Shown here: in pieces, positions 8,837 to 16,060 of the stretch
Layout: each line of letters opens with the position of its first letter
How positions within the stretch are numbered: the first letter of the stretch is position 1
Position numbers and translations under genes: made by a program
From: Myceligenerans salitolerans
GTDB lineage: Bacteria; Actinomycetota; Actinomycetes; Actinomycetales; Cellulomonadaceae
Direction of reading: 5' to 3'
Length of the DNA: 36,895 bases
Assembly (NCBI RefSeq): GCF_017349295.1
Contig: NZ_JAFMPK010000039.1
Coordinates: 9,606-46,500 of the forward strand
Notes under the pieces: generated by a model
What the model saw: the letters and a program-made list of their open reading frames with translations, nothing else
What the model was told of the DNA's origin: nothing
The model's database searches: none

Positions 8837-9967
8837 ATGAGAACCACGATTCTCGGTACCGGCGCCATCGCGGCGCAGCACGCGAGCTCGATCGCCGCGC
8901 TCGGTGAGCACGGTGTCGCCGCGCAGGTGGTGCACGCCGTGGACATCGACGCCGACCGTGCCGCACGGTTCGCCACCGACCACGGCGTGCCGGGCCACGG
9001 GACGTCCCTGGCCGACGTACTGCCCGAGACCGACGTGCTGCACGTCTGCACGCCACCCGGCGCCCACCTGGCCGCCACCCTGGAGGCGCTCGCGGCCGGG
9101 GTGCACGTGGTCGTCGAGAAGCCGGCGGTCCTCTCGCTCGCCGAGCTGGACCGGATCGCCGCGGCCGAGAGATCCGCGGCCCCGGCCCGGAACGGCGTCG
9201 GAACGGCGCGGTTCACGCAGGTGGTGCAGCACCGGTTCGGAGCGGGTGCCCTGCGGCTGCGTCGCCTGCTGGACGACGGCGCGCTCGGCCGTCCGCTCGT
9301 CGCCACCTGCGACACCCTGTGGTTCCGGCCACCTGCCTACTTCGACGTTCCGTGGCGGGGCCGCTGGGACACCGAGGGCGGTGGCCCCACGATGGGCCAC
9401 GGCATCCACCAGTTCGACCTGCTGCTCGCGATGTTCGGCGAGTGGACCGAGGTGACGGCGATGGCGGGCCGCCTCGCTCGGGAGGTGGACACGGAGGACG
9501 TCTCGATGGCGATCGTGCGGTTCGCGAGCGGTGCGATGGCGAGCGTCACGAACAGTCTCCTCTCCCCGCGCGAGACCTCGGACCTGCGCTTCGACACGGA
9601 GAAGGCCACCATCGAGCTGTCCCACCTCTACGGGTACTCGGACGACGACTGGACGTTCACGCCGGTCGCCGGCCAGGACGACGTCGCACGGCACTGGGGG
9701 CCCGAGCCCGACGCGCTGCCGAGCGGGCACCTCGCCCAGTTCGTTCCCACCTACCGCGCGTTCGCCGCAGGCGAGGCGCCGCCCGTCACCGCGGCCGACG
9801 TCCGGGGCACGCTCGAACTGGCCGCCGCGATCTACCGCTCCGCGTTCACGCGGGTGCCCGTCCGTGCCGGGCAGATCGGCCCGGACGACCCGTTCTACGA
9901 GTCGATGCGCGGTTCCGGGCCCGAGTGGGCACCCGTCAAGGACGTCGCCGAGGAGGTGGCCCGATGA
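8837..9967 (+). CDS. Gfo/Idh/MocA-family oxidoreductase
   Basis: This is an NAD(P)-dependent sugar or inositol-type dehydrogenase of 376 residues, normal for the family. The Rossmann motif ILGTGAIAAQHA is at residues 5-16 and the conserved EKP at 94-96 (VVVEKPAVLS). The C-terminal substrate domain carries GHGIHQFDLL (His188 and His191), the usual catalytic region. AGGGAG precedes the ATG at 8837. Its stop overlaps the next start as ATGA, so it is translationally coupled to a DUF6807 protein and then a cupin. The substrate cannot be read from the sequence. The context suggests oxidation of a plant-derived sugar or glycoside, possibly at C3, but that is only inference from family habits. Confidence 0.9.
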   Translation: MRTTILGTGAIAAQHASSIAALGEHGVAAQVVHAVDIDADRAARFATDHGVPGHGTSLADVLPETDVLHVCTPPGAHLAATLEALAAGVHVVVEKPAVLSLAELDRIAAAERSAAPARNGVGTARFTQVVQHRFGAGALRLRRLLDDGALGRPLVATCDTLWFRPPAYFDVPWRGRWDTEGGGPTMGHGIHQFDLLLAMFGEWTEVTAMAGRLAREVDTEDVSMAIVRFASGAMASVTNSLLSPRETSDLRFDTEKATIELSHLYGYSDDDWTFTPVAGQDDVARHWGPEPDALPSGHLAQFVPTYRAFAAGEAPPVTAADVRGTLELAAAIYRSAFTRVPVRAGQIGPDDPFYESMRGSGPEWAPVKDVAEEVAR

Positions 9968-11016
9968 GCGAGCCGGTGCCGACCGGGAACCCGCGCGGAC
10001 ACCAGGATCCTCCGGGCGAGGTCAGGGCCGTCCCCCGCCTGGAGGACGACGGGACCGCGCTCCACTGCGATCTCTTCACCTACGTCTACCGGCCGAGCGA
10101 CGTCCAGTACGAGTCGCCCCGCCCCTACTTCCACCCGATCCGGACGGCCGGCGGACGCGAGGTCAGCGCCTACCGGCCCTGGGACCACGTGTGGCACAAG
10201 GGCATGGCGTGGTCGCTGCCCAACGTCGGGCCGTGGAACTTCTGGGGCGGGCCCACCTACGTACGTGAGCAGGGTTACCAGAACCTGACGAACGACGGCA
10301 CGCAGGAACACGAGCAGTTCGCCGGCGTCTGGGCCGACGGCGGAGCGGCCGGGTTCGCCGAGGAGCTGGCCTGGCGCGCGACACCCGCCGGCTGGGCGCC
10401 GCCGGGGCCCGACGGGTCGTACGGTCCGGGCGGCCCGGTCGCGGGAGCGCCCGGCGACGTCGTCGTGCGTGAACGCCGTTCCGTACGGGCGGCGGTGCAC
10501 GACGACGCGTGGGTGCTCACCTGGCGTTCGGAGATGACGAACGTGACGGAGCAGTCGCTGGACATCGGCAGTCCCACCACCAACGGCCGGGAGAACGCCG
10601 GGTACGGCGGGCTGTTCTGGCGCGGGCCGCGGTCGTTCACCGAGGGCATGGTCCTCGCGCCGGGATTCACCGGTGACGCCGAGGAGGTGCGTGGCGAGCG
10701 GTTCGAGTGGCTCGGCATCGTGGGCCGGCACGACGGTGCGGCGCCCGGCCCGGACGGCGGTTCGGCCGCTTCGACCGTGCTCATGGTGGATCCCGGCACG
10801 AACCCGGGCGGGACTCCGCAGTGGTTCGTGCGGGCGTCACCGTTCTGCTGCATCTGCCCCGCGCCGTTCTTCAGCACGGAGGTCCCGTTCGGCGCGGAGG
10901 AGACGCTGGTGTTCGAGTACGCGGTGGTCGTGGCCGACGGGGAGTCGGACGGGGACCGCGCGGAGCGCCTCGCGGGGGCGGGCCGGGAGGAACTGGGGAA
11001 GCGATCGAGATGGTGA
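9964..11016 (+). CDS. PmoA-like DUF6807 family protein
   Basis: The 350-residue protein matches the family once named for methane monooxygenase subunit PmoA (now DUF6807), which is not a methane enzyme. Recognisable parts are YRPSDVQYESPRPYFHPI near residue 45, RPWDHVWHKGMAWSLP, a central GYGGLFWRGPRSF and the late VDPGTNPGGTPQWFVR. No signal peptide or membrane segment is seen, so it should be cytoplasmic. Family members very often sit beside Gfo/Idh oxidoreductases, as here, but no reaction is established to my knowledge. The ATG at 9964 overlaps the upstream stop by 4 nt, and its own end overlaps the cupin start by 7 nt. This tight packing implies fixed stoichiometry of the three products. 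Confidence 0.82.
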   Translation: MSEPVPTGNPRGHQDPPGEVRAVPRLEDDGTALHCDLFTYVYRPSDVQYESPRPYFHPIRTAGGREVSAYRPWDHVWHKGMAWSLPNVGPWNFWGGPTYVREQGYQNLTNDGTQEHEQFAGVWADGGAAGFAEELAWRATPAGWAPPGPDGSYGPGGPVAGAPGDVVVRERRSVRAAVHDDAWVLTWRSEMTNVTEQSLDIGSPTTNGRENAGYGGLFWRGPRSFTEGMVLAPGFTGDAEEVRGERFEWLGIVGRHDGAAPGPDGGSAASTVLMVDPGTNPGGTPQWFVRASPFCCICPAPFFSTEVPFGAEETLVFEYAVVVADGESDGDRAERLAGAGREELGKRSRW

Positions 11017-11789
11017 ACGCGCCGGTGTTTCCTGGCGGGACGTCGGTCTCGCAGCTGCGGGTGTACGACTGGCCCGCGGCGGATGCGCCGGGCGGCTCCG
11101 GGACGCCGCATCTGCACACGACCTCGACCGAGGCCTATGTGGTGCTCGCGGGGCGCGGGCGCGTGGAGACGCTGGGGCCCGAAGGCTTCGCGTCGCACGA
11201 CCTCGCCCCCGGGCGGATCGTGTGGTTCTCGCCCGGCGTGATCCACCGCGCGGTGAACGACGGCGGGCTCGAGGTCCTGGTCGTCATGTCGAACGCCGGC
11301 CTTCCGGAGGCGGGTGACGCCGTCATGACGTTCCCGTCCCCGGTCCTGGCCGAGACCGCCGCCTACCGACAGGCGGCGGCGCTGCCCGAGCCGTCGGACG
11401 GGTCGATGCCCGAGGGCGGCCCGGCCGCCGAACTGGCCGAGGACGCTGCCGTCGCCGCGGCCGCCCGCGCCCGCCGGGACCTGGCGCTGGAGGGCTACGC
11501 CGCGCTGTGCGCGGACGTCGAGGCCGCCGGCCCGGGGCAGTTGGAGCCGCTCTACGCGGCCGCGGCGCGCCTGGTGCACGGTCGTGCGGAGCGCTGGCGT
11601 GAGGTGTGGACGACCACGTCGGCTCGCACCGTCTCGGAGACGGACGGCGCCCTGGACGCACTGGCGCGTGACGTCCCGGCGGACGCCGTCGCGCACCTCA
11701 TGGGCGGGAGGGTGGCCGCCGCGGACGCGCGCCCGGGCCCGCGCCGTTACGGCATGTGCGGGAGGCTGCGGGTCTGGTCGACGCGCTGA
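11010..11789 (+). CDS. Cupin-domain protein with uncharacterised helical C-terminus
   Basis: The N-terminal 110 residues form a cupin. Motif 1 is PHLHTTSTEAYVVLAGRG with metal ligands His34, His36 and Glu41; motif 2 is VWFSPGVIHR with His79. Cupins of this type act as sugar isomerases or epimerases, dioxygenases or sugar sensors. The remaining 150 residues (Ala/Arg/Glu-rich and predicted helical, ending in a basic tail) match nothing I recognise. The ATG at 11010 lies inside the end of the DUF6807 gene (7-nt overlap). GGAAGCGATCGAG just upstream could serve as a ribosome site. It is the last gene of the cassette; a 293-bp gap follows. The exact function is unknown. Confidence 0.78.
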   Translation: MVNAPVFPGGTSVSQLRVYDWPAADAPGGSGTPHLHTTSTEAYVVLAGRGRVETLGPEGFASHDLAPGRIVWFSPGVIHRAVNDGGLEVLVVMSNAGLPEAGDAVMTFPSPVLAETAAYRQAAALPEPSDGSMPEGGPAAELAEDAAVAAAARARRDLALEGYAALCADVEAAGPGQLEPLYAAAARLVHGRAERWREVWTTTSARTVSETDGALDALARDVPADAVAHLMGGRVAAADARPGPRRYGMCGRLRVWSTR

Positions 11790-12082
11790 CCGGCAGACGC
11801 GCCGGGGAAACGTGACCGGGAGGACGACCGGGAGACGCACCGGGAGACACGCCGCCGCGGAGACCACCGCGGTATGAGGGCCGCCTCAGGAGCACGCACC
11901 ACGGCGGAGCGGTCCGTGTGCCGCGGGCAAGCAGTTCTTGACCAAATCGTCACCTTCGATCGATGGACAGCGTTTGCCCGTCATGTTGTATCGTTTCAAT
12001 CCATGCGGGACGGGTAGCACGTCCGCATGTGAGAGACGACCTCCGGAGTCGGTGCTGACTCCGGGCGAGCGAGGAGGCTCCA
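11790..12082. promoter_or_regulatory. Gap before the ABC transporter operon
   Basis: The 293-bp gap holds near-repeats of ACCGGGAGACGC (about 11815-11850) and a CCGCGG inverted repeat near 11855-11872 that may end the cupin cassette. It also holds a plausible promoter, TGGACA at 11964-11969 with a 16-bp spacer to TTGTAT at 11986-11991. The -10 box coincides with an operator-like site. GAGGAGG lies just before the binding-protein ATG. No small ORF with good support was seen. Confidence 0.45.
11986..11999. promoter_or_regulatory. Rhamnose-module operator, variant half-site
   Basis: TTGTATCGTTTCAA keeps the right half CGTTTCAA of the module-2 operator exactly. The left half has TGTAT where the other copies have TGAAN. 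It lies 83 bp before the binding-protein gene and over the likely -10 box, so it would put the ABC-PL11 operon under the same repressor. Confidence 0.6.
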
Positions 12083-13423
12083 ATGAGGATCGAACGAAGG
12101 GCTGTCGCGGGACGGCCCGCACGAAGGACGGCCGCCGGGGTCGCCGTCGTGTCGGCGGCGGCGCTCGCGCTCACCGCGTGCTCGGGCGGGACCGGCGAGA
12201 GCGCCGGGTTCGCCGACGAGCTCGACCCGGAGGAAGAGATCACCCTCTCCCTCGCCTGGTGGGGCGACGACGACCGGGCGAACAAGTACGAGGAGGCGGT
12301 CGCGCTCTTCGAGGAGCAGAACCCCAACATCCAGGTCGACACGAACTGGATCGCCTTCGACGACTACTGGCCCGCCCGCAACACCGAGGCGGCCAGCGGC
12401 TCCCTGCCCGACGTCCTGCAGATGGACCTGTCCTACCTGCGGCAGTACGGTGCGACCGGTCAGCTCGCGGACCTCTCCGAGGCGTTCGACACCAACCTCG
12501 ACGTCTCGGGCTTCGACGAGCAGCTGCTGGCCGCGGGCGCGATCGACGGCGCGCAGTACGGCATCCCGACGAGCACCAACACTCTCGCCCTGTTCTACAA
12601 CGCCGACGTGCTCGACCAGGTCGGCGTCGAGCCGCCCGCCGAGGGCTACACGTGGGACGACTACGCGGCGTTCGTGGAGGAGGTCCACGAAGCGGGTTCC
12701 GGCGAGGACCCGGCGATCTTCGGCAGCGGCGACTACACGACCACGTTCTGGTTCTTCTGCCAGTGGCTGATCCAGCAGGGCACCGAACCGTTCACGGACG
12801 AGGGCGAACTGGGCTTCACCGAGGAGCAGATGGCCGAGTTCCTCGAGCTCGGCGCCGACGCGCGCGAGACCGGCGTCTTCTTCCCCATCGAGAAGACCAA
12901 GCAGCTCGAACCGCTCGGTGCGTTCACCGTCAGCGAGGCCGCCTCGGAGATGAGTTGGGACAACTTCCTGGCCGGGTACGTCGCGGAGACCGAGCAGGAC
13001 ATCCGCATGCTGCCGATGCCGTCGGGTGACAACGGCCCGCAGATGTTCTGGAAGCCGTCGATGCTGCTGTCGGCGTCGGCCAACACCGAGCACCCCGCGG
13101 CGGCGGCCGCGTTGATCGACTTCCTCGTCAACGCCCCCGAGGTCGGCACGATCTTCGGCACCAGCAAGGGCAACCCGGCCGTCGCGGCGCAGCGCGACGC
13201 CATGGAGGTCGAGCCGGGCTCCGTCGACGAGCAGGTGGTGGCCTTCGAGGAGGACGTCGCCGAACTGGTGACCGAGCCCGCGCCGATTCCGGTGGAGGGC
13301 TTCGGCGCGATCGAGGCGGAGTACAAGCGTCTCGGTGAGGAACTGCAGTACGGCAACGTCACCGTCGACGAGTTCGTCACCCAGTGGTTCGCCTTCGCCG
13401 AGAGCAACGTCGGCCAGTCGTGA
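12083..13423 (+). CDS. ABC transporter sugar-binding lipoprotein
   Basis: This is the extracellular solute-binding component (family 1, carbohydrate type) that captures an oligosaccharide for the two permeases downstream. The 446-residue precursor has a basic N-terminus, a hydrophobic stretch and a lipobox LTAC with Cys33, so it is membrane-anchored after cleavage. The mature part starts with the usual ITLSLAWWGDDDR strand and has the family's YGIPTSTNTLALFYNADVL segment. It is acidic, as expected for an actinobacterial lipoprotein. GAGGAGG precedes the ATG at 12083, and the gene end couples to the first permease as GTGA. With PL11 in the same operon, the ligand is probably a rhamnogalacturonan oligosaccharide, like B. 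subtilis YesO. Confidence 0.93.
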   Translation: MRIERRAVAGRPARRTAAGVAVVSAAALALTACSGGTGESAGFADELDPEEEITLSLAWWGDDDRANKYEEAVALFEEQNPNIQVDTNWIAFDDYWPARNTEAASGSLPDVLQMDLSYLRQYGATGQLADLSEAFDTNLDVSGFDEQLLAAGAIDGAQYGIPTSTNTLALFYNADVLDQVGVEPPAEGYTWDDYAAFVEEVHEAGSGEDPAIFGSGDYTTTFWFFCQWLIQQGTEPFTDEGELGFTEEQMAEFLELGADARETGVFFPIEKTKQLEPLGAFTVSEAASEMSWDNFLAGYVAETEQDIRMLPMPSGDNGPQMFWKPSMLLSASANTEHPAAAAALIDFLVNAPEVGTIFGTSKGNPAVAAQRDAMEVEPGSVDEQVVAFEEDVAELVTEPAPIPVEGFGAIEAEYKRLGEELQYGNVTVDEFVTQWFAFAESNVGQS

Positions 13424-14376
13424 GCGCAACGGCCACCGCCGACGCGCCGGTCCGCGCCGCCGCGCCCCGGCAGCCCCGCCGCCCCGGGGCGCGGCGCCGC
13501 GCGGACGTCGCCGCCGGCTACACGTTCCTCAGCCCGTGGCTGCTCGGCTTCGTCCTCCTGACGGCCGGGCCCATGCTGGCCTCCCTCTACCTGGCGTTCA
13601 CCGACTACGACCTGTTCCGTGCACCGACCTGGGTGGGTCTGGAGAACTTCACCGAGATGTTCTCCGACGCGCGCTACCTCAAGTCGGCTCAGGTCACCGC
13701 GCTGTACGTGTTCGTCGGGACGCCGATCAAGCTCGCCGCCGCACTGGCGGTCGCGATGCTGCTCAACATGAAGTTCTCCGGCCAGGGCGGGTACCGGTCG
13801 GCGTTCTACGTGCCGTCCCTGGTGGGCGCCAGCGTGTCGGTGGCGATCGTCTGGAAGGCGATGTTCATCGACGACGGCGTCGTCGACCGCATCCAGCAGT
13901 CGGTGGGTGCCCCGGCCGGCGGCTGGGTCGGCAACCCGGACATGACGATGCCGATGATGATCCTCCTGGCGGTCTGGCAGTTCGGCGCGCCCATGGTCAT
14001 CTTCCTGGCCGGACTGAAACAGATTCCCGCGGAACTGTACGAGGCGGCCTCCGTGGACGGCGCCGGTCCGCTGCGCAAGTTCTGGAACATCACGCTGCCG
14101 ATGCTCTCGCCCGTGCTGTTCTTCAACCTGCTGCTGGAGACCATCCACTCCTTCCAGGTCTTCGCCTCCGCGTTCATCATCTCCGGCGGTACCGGAGGCC
14201 CGGCCGACTCCACGAACTTCTACACGCTGTACCTGTACACCCGGGGCTTCGTGCAGTTCGACATGGGCTACGCGTCGGCCATGGCGTGGGTGCTGGTCCT
14301 GGTCGTCGGCGTGATCACCGCACTGATGTTCCGCACCTCCCGCGCGTGGGTGCACTACTCGGGGGAGGAGAACTGA
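13420..14376 (+). CDS. ABC sugar transporter permease (MalF/UgpA type)
   Basis: This is an inner-membrane channel subunit of 318 residues with six predicted membrane segments, the first at TFLSPWLLGFVLLTAGPM. The cytoplasmic EAA loop that contacts the ATPase reads EAASVDGAGPLRKFWNITLP. I start it at the GTG at 13420 because it overlaps the binding-protein stop as GTGA and the N-terminus then has normal length. An in-frame ATG at 13384 would overlap the upstream gene by 40 nt. It forms a heterodimer with the next gene product. Confidence 0.92.
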   Translation: MSATATADAPVRAAAPRQPRRPGARRRADVAAGYTFLSPWLLGFVLLTAGPMLASLYLAFTDYDLFRAPTWVGLENFTEMFSDARYLKSAQVTALYVFVGTPIKLAAALAVAMLLNMKFSGQGGYRSAFYVPSLVGASVSVAIVWKAMFIDDGVVDRIQQSVGAPAGGWVGNPDMTMPMMILLAVWQFGAPMVIFLAGLKQIPAELYEAASVDGAGPLRKFWNITLPMLSPVLFFNLLLETIHSFQVFASAFIISGGTGGPADSTNFYTLYLYTRGFVQFDMGYASAMAWVLVLVVGVITALMFRTSRAWVHYSGEEN

Positions 14377-15272
14377 TGAGTACCGCACAGGCCGGGCTCG
14401 CCCCGCGCGACACCACGGTGCGCCGCCGGATCCCACCGGGCCGGATCGCCCGGACCGTCGTCTTCCACGTGGTCACCCTCGCGATGCTCGCCGTGGTGCT
14501 CTACCCGGCGGCATGGATGGTGCTGTCCGCGTTCAAGCCGAGCAACGACATCATCGGCAACATCGACATCCTGCCCGACACCTGGACACTGGCGAACTTC
14601 GCGACCGCGTTCGGCGGCATCGGCGGTATCTCGTTCTGGAGCTTCTTCTGGAACTCCACCCTGCTGGGGCTGCTGAGCGTGATCGGCATCGTGCTGTCCG
14701 CCACCGTCTCCGCCTACGCGTTCGCCCGCGTGAAGTTCCCGGGGCGCAAGGTGTTCTTCGCGATCATGATCGCCACGCTGCTGCTCCCCACGCACGTGGT
14801 GATCATCCCGCAGTACATCATGTTCAACTCCGCCGGACTGGTGAACACCTATGTGCCCCTCCTGGCCGGCAAGTTCCTCGCCGCGGAGGCGTTCTTCGTG
14901 TTCCTCATGGTCCAGTTCATGCGCAACCTGCCGCGCGAGCTGGACGAGGCCGCGCGGATCGACGGCGCCGGCCACTTCCGGATCTTCCGCTCGATCATGC
15001 TGCCGCTGATGCGCCCCGCGATCATCACCAGCTCGATCTTCGCGTTCATCTGGTCCTGGAACGACTTCCTCGGCCCGCTGCTCTACCTGAAGAAACCCGA
15101 TCTCTACACCCTCCCGATCGCGCTCCGGGCCTACGTGGACCAGACCTCCGTGTCCGACTACGGCGCCCAGATGGCCATGGCCGTCCTCGCGCTCGTCCCC
15201 GTAATCCTGTTCTTCGTCGTCTTCCAGCGCTATCTCGTCGAGGGTGTCGCGACGCAAGGACTGAAGGGCTGA
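14376..15272 (+). CDS. ABC sugar transporter permease (MalG/UgpE type)
   Basis: This is the second membrane subunit of the importer, 298 residues with six predicted membrane segments. The EAA motif is DEAARIDGAGHFRIFRSIMLPL, and the C-terminus RYLVEGVATQGLKG is characteristic of this branch. Start and stop overlap both neighbours by one base (TGATG), so the four genes from the binding protein to the DUF624 gene are translated as a chain. No ATPase gene is present in this window; these systems usually borrow a shared MsiK/MsmX-type ATPase. Confidence 0.93.
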   Translation: MSTAQAGLAPRDTTVRRRIPPGRIARTVVFHVVTLAMLAVVLYPAAWMVLSAFKPSNDIIGNIDILPDTWTLANFATAFGGIGGISFWSFFWNSTLLGLLSVIGIVLSATVSAYAFARVKFPGRKVFFAIMIATLLLPTHVVIIPQYIMFNSAGLVNTYVPLLAGKFLAAEAFFVFLMVQFMRNLPRELDEAARIDGAGHFRIFRSIMLPLMRPAIITSSIFAFIWSWNDFLGPLLYLKKPDLYTLPIALRAYVDQTSVSDYGAQMAMAVLALVPVILFFVVFQRYLVEGVATQGLKG

Positions 15273-15970
15273 TGGTCATCCCCGTCGCCCGTCCCGCCCC
15301 GGGACACCCGCCGCAACCCGTGGATGCCGCCGGGCCGGCTCCGGCCGCCCGCACGTTCTCCGACGGTTTCGCACTCCTCGCCGAGTGCCTGCTCGTCGGC
15401 GTGTACGTCCTGCTCGCGAGCCTGCCGGTGGTCACCCTGCCGGCGGCGCTCGCGGCGGGCGCCGCCCACCTGCGCCGGCATCTCGCCGGTCAGGCCACGG
15501 ACCTCGGACGGTTTGCCCGGGACTGGCGGGCGGCCGTCCGAGAGCTGTGGGGAGTCGGCGCGGCAGGACTCGTCCTGGCCGGGGTTCTCGCGGTGAACGT
15601 CCAGGTCGCGGCTTCGGGACTGCTTCCCGGAGGTCCGGCCGTCCGCTGGCTGAGCGTGGCGGTCGGGGCAGTCGCGGGCGTCGTCGTGCTCCGCGTCTCC
15701 GGCGCCTGGTCGAGTCCGGCCGTCCGCGACTCGCGCGTTCTCGACCGGGTCGCGCGCGCGGCCCGGTCCGTCCCGGCAGACCCGGCCGGTTCCGTCCTGC
15801 TGGTCGTGGCGATCGGCCTGTGCGCGCTCCTCGTCTGGATGCTCACGCCGCTGGTCGGCGTGGTCGGCGGCCTGCTGTGTCTGGCCGTCGTCGCCGTCGA
15901 GTTCCGCGACCGGGCCAGGACCGCCCTCGGCCGCTCGGCCGAGACCGAGATCGCCGACAGGAACTTCTGA
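15272..15970 (+). CDS. DUF624/YesL-like integral membrane protein
   Basis: The 232-residue protein has about four to five hydrophobic segments (roughly residues 36-62, 95-115, 125-145, 170-205). The N-terminal block ECLLVGVYVLLASLPVVTLPAAL resembles the DUF624/YesL family. That family is found next to carbohydrate ABC importers, including the B. subtilis rhamnogalacturonan cluster; its role is not established. The ATG at 15272 overlaps the permease stop by one base. PL11 follows after 90 bp without an obvious promoter, so it belongs to the same operon. Confidence 0.75.
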   Translation: MVIPVARPAPGHPPQPVDAAGPAPAARTFSDGFALLAECLLVGVYVLLASLPVVTLPAALAAGAAHLRRHLAGQATDLGRFARDWRAAVRELWGVGAAGLVLAGVLAVNVQVAASGLLPGGPAVRWLSVAVGAVAGVVVLRVSGAWSSPAVRDSRVLDRVARAARSVPADPAGSVLLVVAIGLCALLVWMLTPLVGVVGGLLCLAVVAVEFRDRARTALGRSAETEIADRNF

Positions 15971-16060
15971 CAGCCAGAACCCCGGCAACGGTCCAGCCGG
16001 CAAGAGATGTCCGACCAGAGATACCCACAGAGAGACACCCGACAGACAAGGAGTACAACG

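Noticed and set aside
6806-9730. Long minus-strand open frame opposite the reductase and oxidoreductase genes
   Set aside because: It is antisense to three well-supported genes and crosses their boundaries, with Arg-rich composition and no recognisable domain.
9964-11016. Methane monooxygenase subunit, as the PmoA name would suggest
   Set aside because: The protein lacks membrane segments and the metal sites of particulate methane monooxygenase; the family name is historical.
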